From contig JBEHYF010000007.1 in the NCBI GenBank assembly GCA_048498315.1, positions 1 to 64,000 of the forward strand: a DNA stretch of 64,000 nucleotides, in the 5' to 3' direction. The notes beneath the pieces are model-generated. The model saw only the letters and a program-made list of their open reading frames with translations. It ran no database searches and was not told the origin of the DNA. Position 1 is the first letter of the stretch. Each line of letters begins with the position of its first letter. The translations under genes were made by a program, and so were the position numbers. The DNA comes from Actinoallomurus sp048498315 (lineage in GTDB: Bacteria; Actinomycetota; Actinomycetes; Streptosporangiales; Streptosporangiaceae). Positions 9,071-17,118 of this stretch are shown piece after piece.

Positions 9071-9490
9071 ATGATCCGTCGCTGGAATCCGGACGCCGTC
9101 GCCGCTCCGGTCGGCCGGTACAGCCATCTGGCCGCCGTGCCGGCGGGTCACGAGCTGGTGTTCGTCTCCGGGCAGGTCGGCATGCGGGAGGACGGCCGTC
9201 TCGCCGGGCCCGGCGCCGAACAGCAGGCCCGGCAGGCGCTCGCGAACATCGAACGGTTGCTCGGTTCCCTCGGCGCCGGCCCGGAACACGTGGTCAAGCT
9301 ACTGACATTCGCCGCCGGTACCGAGCATCTGGCGGGCATCCGCGCGGCGTTCGGGCAGACCTTCGACCGCTGGTATCCGGACGGCGACTGGCCGGCCCAG
9401 TCGATGGTCGTCGTGGCCGCGCTCACCGCGCCCGAGCTGGTGGTCGAGATCGAGGCCGTCGTGGCGGTGCCGAGCCGTTCCCCGGCATGA
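9071..9490 (+). CDS. RidA/YjgF family protein
   Basis: A small (139 residues) member of the Rid family, whose best-known members hydrolyse reactive enamine/imine intermediates from PLP enzymes and form trimers. Characteristic features are FVSGQVGMREDGRL near the N-terminus, the central QARQALANIERLL helix, and VEIEAVVAV at the C-terminus. GGAG at 9062-9065 puts the start at ATG 9071 rather than the GTG at 9065. The active-site Arg of true RidA is not clearly placed, so it may belong to a Rid subgroup without deaminase activity. It stands alone. Confidence 0.85.
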   Translation: MIRRWNPDAVAAPVGRYSHLAAVPAGHELVFVSGQVGMREDGRLAGPGAEQQARQALANIERLLGSLGAGPEHVVKLLTFAAGTEHLAGIRAAFGQTFDRWYPDGDWPAQSMVVVAALTAPELVVEIEAVVAVPSRSPA

Positions 9491-9694
9491 CACCCGCGGC
9501 CGGCGATCGATCGTCTGCGGCCGGGTCAGCGGCCACGGGTGTCGGGTGAGCGGCTACGGGTCGGCGAGCGCGGAGGTCGGTGACCACCATCCTTAGTCGC
9601 GTGCGGCCACCCGTGGTCGCGCGAGCGGCGGTGCGGCGCCGGCCTGGTCGGCGATGCCGGAGACCGCCCGTCCGGGCGCGGATAGGCTCTTCTC

Positions 9695-10462
9695 GTGGTG
9701 ACGCGGAACGGCGGCGGCTCGATCGACAAGGCGCTCATGGTGCTCGAGGCGCTGGCCGAGCACAGCCGCGTCACCGACATCGCGGCCGGCACGGGCCTGT
9801 CGAAGTCGACGGTGCACCGCATCCTCCAGTCGCTCGTCGGCTGGGGGTTCGCCCGCACCGACGGCAACGGCGGCTACCTTCCCGGCCCGCGCATCCTCAC
9901 GCTGGCCGGCCGGGTGATGAGCCGCTTCGACCCCGCGCAGCACGCCGACTCGGCGCTGCGGGAGCTGCGCGACGGCACCGGCTTCACCGTGCACTTCGCG
10001 ATCCGCAGCGCCGACGAGGCCGTGTACGTTCGCAAGCTGGAGGGCCGGCGCCCGTACCAGATGGGCTCCCGGGTGGGCATGAGCCTGCGCCTGCACTCGA
10101 CGTCGATCGGCAAGGCGATCCTCGCCCGTCTGCCCGACGAGGAGGTGACCGCGATCCTCGGCCGTACCGGGCTGGAGCGGCGCACCGCGGCGACGATCAA
10201 CGACGCGGACGCGCTGCTCGCCCACCTCGCCGAGGTCCGCGACCGCGGCTACGCCGTCGACGACGAGGAGAACGAGGCCGGTATCCGCTGCGTCGGCGCG
10301 GCGGTGTTCGACCACACCGGCTTGGTGATGGGCGGGGTGTCCGTCTCCGGCCTGGCGTTCGAGGTCGACCCCGAGACGCTGGCGCCCGCCGTCGTCGCCG
10401 CGGCCCGCGACGTCTCCCTGGCCCTCGGCGCGCTCCCGGACCGCACCCCGGCCCGAGGCTGA
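9695..10462 (+). CDS. IclR-family regulator, probable KdgR-type
   Basis: A 255-residue IclR protein: winged-helix DNA-binding domain (residues 10-70, recognition helix around GLSKSTVHRILQSL) and a C-terminal IclR ligand domain (GMSLRLHSTSIGKAILA; ENEAGIRCVGAAVFD). It is convergent with the KDG kinase/KDPG aldolase operon, and that operon's promoter carries a near-perfect IclR-type palindrome (12248-12264). It probably controls keto-deoxy sugar acid catabolism, in the manner of KdgR. Start may be GTG 9695 or GTG 9698. Confidence 0.85.
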   Translation: MVTRNGGGSIDKALMVLEALAEHSRVTDIAAGTGLSKSTVHRILQSLVGWGFARTDGNGGYLPGPRILTLAGRVMSRFDPAQHADSALRELRDGTGFTVHFAIRSADEAVYVRKLEGRRPYQMGSRVGMSLRLHSTSIGKAILARLPDEEVTAILGRTGLERRTAATINDADALLAHLAEVRDRGYAVDDEENEAGIRCVGAAVFDHTGLVMGGVSVSGLAFEVDPETLAPAVVAAARDVSLALGALPDRTPARG

Positions 10463-10690
10463 CGGCATACGCGACGGCCGTCGGCGGCGGCACGTCCGGC
10501 GACGCGGCGGCCGGGCCGGCGGGGACCTCGGCCGCCATGGCGTGGCCGCGCGGCCGGCCCTCTGACGCCGGGCCCGGCCGCTGCCGCGCCTCCCGCCGCG
10601 CCGCGGTGTCGCCGTCGCCCGTACGGGGTGGCCCGACGGTGCGGAGATCATCGCGCGCTTCCGTCACCGCCCCCCGGTGCGGGGTGCCCG

Positions 10691-11638
10691 CTAACCCGCG
10701 ATCGGGGCGGGCGCGTCGCGGAGCAGGCGGTCGATCTCCTCGGCCGTGGCGACGCGGCCGGTGCCGCCCTGGCCGCCGAGCGCGATCGCGGCGGCTGCGG
10801 CACCACCGCGTACGGCGTCGACGATCGGCATGCCGCGGGCGAGACGGGCGGCGAGCGCGCCGGCGAACGCGTCGCCCGCGCCCGTGGCATCGACGATCAT
10901 CGGCGCCGTGACCGGCGGCACGCGCCACCGCCCGTCCCTGGTCACGACGTGCGCGCCGTCGGCGCCGCAGGTGACCGCGGCGGCCTCCGCGCCGAGTTCC
11001 AGGCACGCCGCCGCGGCCGCGTCCGGGTCGTCGACGCCGAGCAGCGCCGTCGTGTCGGCCGGGCAGGACGGCAGCAGGAGCGCGGCCCGCGGCGCGATCT
11101 TCGCCAGCACCTCGCGGGCGTCGCGTCCGGTGGTCAGCCGCCCGCGGAAGTTCGGGTCGTACACGACCTTGCCGCGCGCCAGCTCCGCGGCGTGCAGCAC
11201 GGCGGCCGCGCACGAGTCCGACAGCGCGGCGGTGATCCCGCTGAGCAGGACGACCTGAGCCGTGGCGACCGGCGCGCGGTCGACGTCGGCCGGGGACAGC
11301 CGCGAGGCGGCGCTGCCGGAGCGCATGTAGGCGAACGCGCGCGTGCCGAGGGGGTCCGCGCCGACGGCGTACGCGCCGCCGGAGCCCGGCCCGCGCCACA
11401 TCCAGCGGGTGTCGACGCCATGGCGGGCCGCGAACGCGACGAGACGGTCGCCGAACTCGTCCTCGCCGGCGCGGGTGACGAGCGCGACGTGCGCACCGGC
11501 CGCAGCGGCGGCGATCGCGGAGTTCAGGGCGTCACCGGAGAAGGACAGCCGGAACGTCTCCGCGTGGGTGAGCGGCTCGGCCGCGGAGAACTCCACCAGC
11601 GGCTCGCCGATGACGACGACCTCGGGCGCGTCGCTCAT
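10691..11638 (-). CDS. kdgK: PfkB-family sugar kinase, probable 2-keto-3-deoxygluconate kinase
   Basis: A ribokinase-fold kinase of 315 residues expected to phosphorylate 2-keto-3-deoxygluconate (KDG) to KDPG. The first PfkB signature is represented by FSGDALNSAIAAAAAGA and the second by DATGAGDAFAGA, which contains the catalytic Asp and the anion hole. Its ATG overlaps the stop of the aldolase gene by 4 bases, so the two are co-translated, and the product would be the aldolase's substrate. That pairing, with an IclR gene next door, is the main reason for choosing KDG kinase over other PfkB activities. Confidence 0.85.
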   Translation of the reverse strand: MSDAPEVVVIGEPLVEFSAAEPLTHAETFRLSFSGDALNSAIAAAAAGAHVALVTRAGEDEFGDRLVAFAARHGVDTRWMWRGPGSGGAYAVGADPLGTRAFAYMRSGSAASRLSPADVDRAPVATAQVVLLSGITAALSDSCAAAVLHAAELARGKVVYDPNFRGRLTTGRDAREVLAKIAPRAALLLPSCPADTTALLGVDDPDAAAAACLELGAEAAAVTCGADGAHVVTRDGRWRVPPVTAPMIVDATGAGDAFAGALAARLARGMPIVDAVRGGAAAAAIALGGQGGTGRVATAEEIDRLLRDAPAPIAG

Positions 11639-12234
11639 TGCACGTCCGCCAGCAGCTCGCGCACGGCCTTCGCCGGGTCGGCGGCCTTCACGAGATCGGA
11701 GCCGACGCCCACCGCGTACGCGCCCGCCGCCAGGTACGCGGGCACGTCGGACAGCGCGATGCCGCCCGTCGGCACGATGCGGGCACCGGGCAGCACGGCC
11801 AGCACCGACCGCAGGTAGGCGGGGCCGCCGACGTGCGCGGGGAACAGCTTGGCGATGCCGCGCGCGGCCGCGGCGGCGACCTCGCCGGGCGTGAAGCCGC
11901 CCTCGAGGAAGGCGATGCGGGCCTCAGCCGCGACCGCGCGGACGGCCTCGGCCGGGTACGGGCTGACGAGGAAGCCGGCGCCCGCGTCGATCGCGCGGCG
12001 TGCGTCGTCCGCGGTGGTCACGGTGCCCGCGCCCAGCACGGCGTCCGGGTGCGCGCGGTGCAGGCCGGCCAGGGCGCCGGCCCAGCCCGGCGTGGTGGCG
12101 GTCAGCTCGACGACCCGCAGCCTTGTGCCGAGCACGGCCTCGGCCGCGCGCACGGCGCCGTCGGCGTCCGGCGTGCGGAGGACCGGGACGACGCGGGCCG
12201 CGCCGATCGCCTTCTCGACCTCATCTTGTTCCAC
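11635..12234 (-). CDS. eda: 2-keto-3-deoxy-6-phosphogluconate aldolase
   Basis: Class I aldolase (199 residues) cleaving KDPG to pyruvate and glyceraldehyde 3-phosphate, the last step of the Entner-Doudoroff route and of uronate/aldonate degradation. The Schiff-base Lys129 (AKLFPA) and the general base Glu43 (VVELT) are both present, along with GAGTV and VPTGGI. It is the first gene of the operon, followed by the kinase with an ATGA overlap. No dehydratase or transporter for the sugar acid is in the window. Probably repressed through the palindrome just upstream. Confidence 0.92.
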   Translation of the reverse strand: MEQDEVEKAIGAARVVPVLRTPDADGAVRAAEAVLGTRLRVVELTATTPGWAGALAGLHRAHPDAVLGAGTVTTADDARRAIDAGAGFLVSPYPAEAVRAVAAEARIAFLEGGFTPGEVAAAAARGIAKLFPAHVGGPAYLRSVLAVLPGARIVPTGGIALSDVPAYLAAGAYAVGVGSDLVKAADPAKAVRELLADVQ

Positions 12235-12247
12235 AACACTGTCCTTT

Positions 12248-12264
12248 GTTCTGCCATACGGAAC
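12248..12264 (-). promoter_or_regulatory. IclR-family operator-like palindrome upstream of eda-kdgK
   Basis: GTTCTG-CCATA-CGGAAC is a 17-base inverted repeat with one mismatch, matching the GTTCCG-N5-CGGAAC pattern seen at many IclR-family sites. It lies 14-30 bases upstream of the eda start codon, where a bound repressor would block transcription. The IclR gene at 9695 is the obvious candidate protein. Confidence 0.65.
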
Positions 12265-12595
12265 GCATGGCCATTATCGCCGAGCCGTGCCCCTGCCGTC
12301 AGCCCCCTCCTCCGGTTCGCCGCGCCGGGCGGCACCGACTCCGCAAGAAGGCGCCCCTCGCGAGACCGGGGCACCCCGTACGACGCCCGGCGCCTGCGCA
12401 GAACCGGCACGCCGCCGGCCCGCGTTCGGGACGGGCGGGTCGCGGGAGCGCGTTCGGGCGGGGAACGGCGGAGTCGCGGGAGCGGCGTTCCGGGTGGGCG
12501 GTCGTGGGAGCGGTGGCGGGACCTGTGGGACCGCAGCGCAGCTCTCGGAACCTTAGGGGCCTGAGGGACCGGCGGGAAGCGTGCCGGGGTGTCGG
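12265..12595. other. intergenic region with GC-rich imperfect repeats
   Basis: Between eda and the downstream-facing AraC gene. It contains three imperfect copies of GTCGCGGGAGCG (12439-12450, 12473-12484, 12501-12512) and no gene. The segment near 12540-12590 could stop transcription of the AraC gene; no clear hairpin with a T-tract is present. Confidence 0.4.
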
Positions 12596-13435
12596 TCAGG
12601 AGCGACCGGCGGCCGCCCGGGCGTACCGGGCGGGGCTGGTGCCGATGGTCGCGGTGAAGTCGCGGATGAAGTGGGCCTGGTCCGCATAGCCCAGATCGGC
12701 GGCGAGCGCGGCCCAGTCGACGTCGGTGCCGCGCGCCGCCCGGTCGGCCGCGTCCTGCATGCGGTAGCGCCGGAGCACCCACTTGGGGCTCACGCCGACG
12801 TACTGGGAGAACAGCCGCTGCAGCCGCCGCGTCCCAGCGCCCGTCGCCGCGGCCAGCCCGGCGACGCGCAAGAGGGCCGGGTCGGCGGCGATGCGGTCCA
12901 CGATGCCGGCCGCCTCCACGGCGAGCGGATCGGGCCGCCGTGGCGCACGCGCCCGCAGAAAGCCCTCCAGCATCGCGGCGGCGTCGCCGTCGTCCGGCGT
13001 CGCGATCACGGCGTCGGCGGTCGCGCGCCCGGGCAGGCCGAAGACCTCCTCCACCGGCACCCGGCGGTCGGTGATCGAGGACACCGGGCCGCCGAGGAAG
13101 GGCCGGAACCCGCCGGGCCGGAACCGGACGCCGACGACCCGTCCCCGGCCCTCGATCGTCTCGGTGAACACGCCGCGCACGACGCCGACGATCCGGGCCC
13201 GGCCGCCGGTCGTGAAGGTCATGTTCACCGACGGGTGGGTGAGCACGCGCTGGCGGTGCGGCGGGCGGCCGCGCAGGTCCCAGGTGAGGATCCACAGGTA
13301 GTCCGCGATCCAGGCGAGGTCGTCCGGCGGCGGCCTGCGGGTCACCTGGAACGGCCGCGGTGCCGCGCCGGGATCGAGCACGCCGCGCGTGTCGTACCGG
13401 GCGCCGGGCATGTGGCCAGTGTCGCATTTCTTCAA
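12596..13435 (-). CDS. AraC-family transcriptional regulator
   Basis: A 279-residue regulator with an N-terminal sensor of the DUF6597 type (about residues 40-150; WILTWDLRG, HPSVNMTF, GVRFRPGGF) and a C-terminal AraC double helix-turn-helix (about 195-270; TRRLQRLFSQYVGVSPKWVLR and the second signature YADQAHFIRDF...GTSPARY). The start is ATG 13435, though an internal ATG at 13411 is possible. It is divergent from the TIGR03086 gene with 60 bases between, so it probably controls that gene and itself. Effector unknown. Confidence 0.88.
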   Translation of the reverse strand: MKKCDTGHMPGARYDTRGVLDPGAAPRPFQVTRRPPPDDLAWIADYLWILTWDLRGRPPHRQRVLTHPSVNMTFTTGGRARIVGVVRGVFTETIEGRGRVVGVRFRPGGFRPFLGGPVSSITDRRVPVEEVFGLPGRATADAVIATPDDGDAAAMLEGFLRARAPRRPDPLAVEAAGIVDRIAADPALLRVAGLAAATGAGTRRLQRLFSQYVGVSPKWVLRRYRMQDAADRAARGTDVDWAALAADLGYADQAHFIRDFTATIGTSPARYARAAAGRS

Positions 13436-13495
13436 GAACGCCGGATCGTGCCCTGCCTACGGTGGTGGCCCGACCCACATGCTCACGGAGGACCC

Positions 13496-14086
13496 ATGCG
13501 CCTGCGGACCCTGATCCCGCCCGCCGCCGAAACGGCGATCACGGTCGTCGAGGGCATCGACCACGCACGGCTCGACGACCCGACGCCCTGCGCGGAGTTC
13601 GACGTACGGGCGCTGCTCAACCACCTGATCTACTGGACCGGGCGCGCGGAGACGGCGGCCCGCAAGGGCACGCAGCCGGACCACCCCGGTGAGGACCACG
13701 ACTTCACCGCCGAGCCCGGCTGGGCGGGCCGGTTCGCCGAGCAGGCACGCGCGACCGCGGCGGCCTGGTCGGAACCGGACGCCTGGGAGGGCGAGACCGG
13801 CCTGTCCGCCGCCGGCAGGATGCCCGCGGCGTTCGTCGGCGGGATCCTGTTCGCCGAGTTCCTGCTGCACGGCTGGGACCTGGCCGTCGCGACCGGCCAG
13901 AAGCCGGCGATCGGCGACGAAGCGGCGCGGGAGCTGCTCGACCTGCTGTCGGGGATGGCGGAGCAGGCCCGGCGGTTCGGCGCGTTCGGGCCCGAGGTCC
14001 CGGTTCCCGAGACGGCGCCGCCGCTGGACCGCGCGCTCGGCATGGCCGGCCGCCATCCCGGCTGGACCCCGGGACGCCGGCGGTGA
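13496..14086 (+). CDS. TIGR03086-type metal-binding protein (DinB/maleylpyruvate isomerase fold)
   Basis: A 196-residue helical-bundle protein of the mycothiol-associated DinB superfamily. Conserved points are the first metal His in LLNHLIYWTGR, and HGWDLAVATGQ, the usual actinobacterial signature holding the other ligands. Members are metal-binding and some are mycothiol-dependent transferases or isomerases; the actual reaction here is unknown. GGAGGACCC sets the ATG at 13496. It is transcribed away from the AraC gene, which suggests induction by a small molecule that it modifies. Confidence 0.82.
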   Translation: MRLRTLIPPAAETAITVVEGIDHARLDDPTPCAEFDVRALLNHLIYWTGRAETAARKGTQPDHPGEDHDFTAEPGWAGRFAEQARATAAAWSEPDAWEGETGLSAAGRMPAAFVGGILFAEFLLHGWDLAVATGQKPAIGDEAARELLDLLSGMAEQARRFGAFGPEVPVPETAPPLDRALGMAGRHPGWTPGRRR

Positions 14087-14196
14087 AACCTGCCGGCTAC
14101 GACGCCGGAACCCGACAGCTCACCGGCGGCTTCACGGCCGTCCCGGCACATGGTGAGGCGGCACGGGATCACGGCGGGCGGCCGTCGCCGGCCGCG

Positions 14197-14967
14197 TCAG
14201 GGGACCGGGGCCGGCGCGGGCGTGCGGGAGACCGGACGGCCCGCCGCGCGGGCGAGGTCGGCGAACCGTGCCGCGTTGCGGACTGCGGCGCCGCCCGGGT
14301 CGTTGTTGAAATACACGTAGGCGTCCGCGTCGTCGTCCCACGTCTCGCCGAGGCGCCGCAGCCAGGCCCGCAGCGCCTGGTCCCCGTAGTGCGGCCAGGG
14401 CCGCGCGGCGCCCTCGTGGAAACGGACGTACGCCCAGCCGGCCGTGCGCCACAGCGGCATCAGCGGCTTGCCGAGCCGGTCGGCCCAGCACAGTGCGGCA
14501 CCGTGCCGCACGAGCGTCTCGCGCACCTCATCGGTCCACCACGACTCGTGCCGCGGCTCCACCGCGACGCGGACCCCTGCGGGGAACCGGCTCAGGCAGC
14601 GGGTCAGCCGTGCGACGTCGACCTTCAGCGTCGGCGGCAACTGCAGCAGGATCGGCCCGAGCTTGCCGCCGAGCCCGGCCGCGACGCTCATGAGCCGGTC
14701 CACCGGCTCCTCGGGATCCTTCAGCCGCTTGATGTGCGTGAGGAACCGGCTGGCCTTGACCGCCATGACGAAGCCGTCCGGCGTGCGCTCCCGCCACCCC
14801 TCGAAGACCTCACGGCTGGGGAGCCGGTAGAAGGCGTTGTTGTTCTCCACCGTGTCGAAGGACGCGGCGTAGTGCTCCAGCCACGACCGCTGGGGCAGAC
14901 CCTGCGGATACAGCACACCCCGCCAGTCCGCGTACTGCCACCCGGACGTGCCCACGAGCGTCGTCAT
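14197..14967 (-). CDS. DUF72 (YecE-like) protein
   Basis: A 256-residue DUF72 protein, a TIM-barrel family of unknown function found widely in bacteria. Typical motifs are the N-terminal GTSGWQYADWRGVLYP, then VENNNAFYRLP, FVMAVKASRFLTH, VEPRHESWW and the C-terminal YVYFNNDPGGAAVRNA. The ATG at 14967 begins at the conserved N-terminus; the frame continues upstream but that part is not homologous. Convergent with the TIGR03086 gene. It has no visible partner. Confidence 0.88.
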   Translation of the reverse strand: MTTLVGTSGWQYADWRGVLYPQGLPQRSWLEHYAASFDTVENNNAFYRLPSREVFEGWRERTPDGFVMAVKASRFLTHIKRLKDPEEPVDRLMSVAAGLGGKLGPILLQLPPTLKVDVARLTRCLSRFPAGVRVAVEPRHESWWTDEVRETLVRHGAALCWADRLGKPLMPLWRTAGWAYVRFHEGAARPWPHYGDQALRAWLRRLGETWDDDADAYVYFNNDPGGAAVRNAARFADLARAAGRPVSRTPAPAPVP

Positions 14968-15239
14968 GTCGGCTCCCCGCTCCGCCGCCGGCCGTACGGC
15001 ATATCCAGGATGTACCCCGCCCCAGCCCGCCAAACGGCGGCGCACGGGGCAGTCCGTGCCGGCGAATGTTCCGAGTAGCGGCGAATCGCGTCACTCGTTC
15101 GGCAAAGAACGCGTCGGGCGCCGGCGTGAACACGCGGCGCCGTTCTCGTGTCGCCGATCCTCTCGCGCGCCGCCGGTACGCTGACATCGCGCTCGGCGCC
15201 ATGCGCGCGCCGAGCCGTCGGCGACACCGGGAGGCACGA

Positions 15240-15269
15240 ATGAGCGGCAGATGGCCCGGCCGGTCCTGA
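15240..15269 (+). other. 9-codon upstream frame overlapping the universal stress protein start
   Basis: A strong ribosome site, GGGAGG (15229-15234), sits 5 bases before ATG 15240, which opens a frame encoding MSGRWPGRS and stops at 15269. The universal stress protein's own ATG (15251) lies inside it in another frame and has no separate site. It may be a translational coupler or a sign of a sequence slip. Confidence 0.4.
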
Positions 15270-15718
15270 TCGCCTATGACGGGTCGGCGGACGCGCGGGC
15301 CGCACTGGCCTGTGCCGGCCGCCTGATGCCCGGCCGTCCGGCGGTCGTCCTCAGCGTGTGGGAGCCGTTGATCGTCCAGTTCCGGCACACGCTGCTGCCC
15401 GGCGCCTTTCCCGTCGGGTACGACACGGAGCAGCAGGACGAGATCGCCGAGGAAGCGACCCGCCGCCTGGCCGAGCAGGGCGCGCGGCCGGCTTGCGCGG
15501 CGGGGCTGGAGGCCACCGCCCGCCCGCAGCGGGAGACCGACACCATCTGGTCGACGATCGTGCAGGTCGCCCGCGAGATCGACGCGGAGGTCATCGTCAC
15601 GGGCACCGCCGGGCTGGGCGGCCTGCGGGCGCTGGTCCTCGGCAGCGTCGCGAAACAGGTGTTGCAGCACGCGAAACGCCCGGTGCTGGTGGTGCCTGGG
15701 CCGCGCGGCGACGGCTGA
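15251..15718 (+). CDS. universal stress protein
   Basis: A single-domain UspA-family protein of 155 residues. It has the N-terminal LIAYDGSADARAAL segment (Asp for nucleotide contact) and the C-terminal G-2x-G-9x-G-S signature (GLGGLRALVLGSVAKQVL), so ATP binding is likely. Such proteins are made under starvation, hypoxia and stress. The best ribosome site upstream belongs to a 9-codon frame that overlaps this gene's start, so translation may depend on that frame. Family assignment is secure. Confidence 0.9.
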   Translation: MARPVLIAYDGSADARAALACAGRLMPGRPAVVLSVWEPLIVQFRHTLLPGAFPVGYDTEQQDEIAEEATRRLAEQGARPACAAGLEATARPQRETDTIWSTIVQVAREIDAEVIVTGTAGLGGLRALVLGSVAKQVLQHAKRPVLVVPGPRGDG

Positions 15719-15770
15719 GCACGACGCCGTGCCCGCCGTGCCGCGCCGAACGGGGGCGGCGTCTCGCGCG

Positions 15771-16166
15771 TCACCCGATGAGCAGTGCGCCGGCGTGCTC
15801 GGCGGGGGAGCGGCCCGCCTCGACGCTGTAGCCGGTGTCGCGCAACAGCGCCCGTACCCGCTCGCCGTCCGCGCCGGCGGGCATCTCGATCCAGGCGACG
15901 GCCGCCGGCGCGTGGCGGCGGCGGATCGTCTTCCCGTCGTAGCGGTACAGCCCCCATGTCGACCACGGGAAGTCCGGGGCGGGATCCTCGTGCTGCAGCC
16001 AGGCCATCCAGACGTCACCGTGGACGTACCAGCAGTGGATCGCGCCCTTGCGCCAGGCCCCCTTGTGGTGGATCCAGATCCAGGGGTTCCGCGCCTCCAC
16101 ACGGAGGGAACCGGGCGGGTAGTGGTCGAGCGACAGGGCGTCATGCATGGCTCCATAATCGAACAT
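15771..16166 (-). CDS. hypothetical protein with an SOS box at its start
   Basis: An uncharacterised 131-residue protein (125 if it starts at the ATG at 16148). It is rich in Trp and aromatic residues (NPWIWIHHKGAW, WYVHGDVWMAWLQHE, STWGLYRYDG), with no signal peptide or membrane helix; no family is recognised. A perfect LexA-type palindrome (16159-16174) overlaps the upstream ATG, so the gene is probably repressed by LexA and switched on by DNA damage. GGAG occurs only 2 bases before the inner ATG, so the exact start is uncertain. It is convergent with the universal stress protein. Confidence 0.7.
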   Translation of the reverse strand: MFDYGAMHDALSLDHYPPGSLRVEARNPWIWIHHKGAWRKGAIHCWYVHGDVWMAWLQHEDPAPDFPWSTWGLYRYDGKTIRRRHAPAAVAWIEMPAGADGERVRALLRDTGYSVEAGRSPAEHAGALLIG

Positions 16167-16174
16167 CAGTTCGA
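16159..16174 (-). promoter_or_regulatory. LexA (SOS) box
   Basis: TCGAAC-ATCA-GTTCGA is a perfect inverted repeat matching the actinobacterial/Gram-positive LexA consensus CGAAC-N4-GTTCG, extended by T/A at both ends. It overlaps the first possible start codon of the hypothetical gene on the minus strand. No other match was noticed in the window. Confidence 0.75.
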
Positions 16175-16381
16175 ATCACTGCAAGTCGGGCCAGGTCAAG
16201 AGGGGTTGACGAGAGCGTCGTCGCATGGTGTCCGCACTACGGCCGGATGGAGAACGTCGAGGAGAGCTCCCTCAGCGCCCCCGAGTGACCCGCGCCGGGG
16301 CCGTGCCCTCGTAACGGACCGTGCTCCTGTAACGGACCGCGCGCAGCACGGCCGCCGCATGCGGGAGCGCCCGGCGGGCGA

Positions 16382-17023
16382 CTACCCGGCGGGCGGCCGG
16401 CCGTCGACCACCGCCGGGTGGCGCGGATCGTTGGCGCGGATGACGACGTCGGCGACGCCCGCCGGTCCGACCTCCTCCTCGTACCGCGCGTAGGCCTCCA
16501 GCGTCCACCGCTCCTCGGGCGGGGTGCGGCGGGCGAGCGCGTCCGCGGACAGCGACAGGTGCACCGCGTACTCCAGCGGCAGCCCGCGGCCGAGCAGGAA
16601 CGCGCCGTCGACCAGCAGCACCCCGCCCGGCGGCATCTCGACGTACGGCGCGCGGGTGGCGCGGTCGGCGACCGGGTCCCAGAGGGTAGGGAGCACGCGC
16701 CCCGAACCGCCGGGATCGAGCGGCGCGAGGACCTCACGGACGAGCGCGCCGGCGTCGAGCCAGTCCGTGTAGAACGCGTCCGGATCGGTGCGGCCGTGCT
16801 CGAAGCGCAGCGACGCGGGCCGGAGGAAGTCCCCGGCGGACACCCGGAGGACCTCGCGGCCGCGCAGCCGCAGCGGGGCGACCAGCGCGTCCGCGAGCTC
16901 GTCCGGGTGGGCGGCCGGAGCGCCGTCGATCGCGACGCGTGCCCACGAGGAGCGCGGGAGGCCCGCGATGCGATCGGTCAGCTCGTCCACCAGCAGGTCG
17001 GGGGAGATCGGCCGCACGCGCAT
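16382..17023 (-). CDS. uridine-kinase-like protein lacking a normal P-loop
   Basis: A 213-residue member of the actinobacterial uridine-kinase-like group. The fold pattern is recognisable (ARVAIDG at the P-loop position, SAGDFLRPASLRFEHGRTDPDAFYTDWLD, VLLVDGAFLLGRGLPLEY, then RYEEEV), but the expected GxxGxGKS/T is replaced by DGAPAAHPDEL, with no Lys or Ser/Thr. Either it uses ATP in another way or it is not a kinase. The start is ATG 17023. The same reading frame stays open across the methyltransferase gene upstream, which is chance. Confidence 0.75.
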   Translation of the reverse strand: MRVRPISPDLLVDELTDRIAGLPRSSWARVAIDGAPAAHPDELADALVAPLRLRGREVLRVSAGDFLRPASLRFEHGRTDPDAFYTDWLDAGALVREVLAPLDPGGSGRVLPTLWDPVADRATRAPYVEMPPGGVLLVDGAFLLGRGLPLEYAVHLSLSADALARRTPPEERWTLEAYARYEEEVGPAGVADVVIRANDPRHPAVVDGRPPAG

Positions 17024-17118
17024 CCCCCCATCCTCGCAGCCGGCCCCCGTGTCACGTGCGTGCGGCTGGGCCGGCTCGCCGCGCCGGGGGCTACGGGGCC
17101 GGCCCGGCGAGGCGGTCG

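Noticed and set aside
16165..16180. GTTCGAATC resembling a tRNA T-loop
   Set aside because: No paired T-stem, anticodon arm or acceptor stem; the sequence is part of the LexA palindrome.
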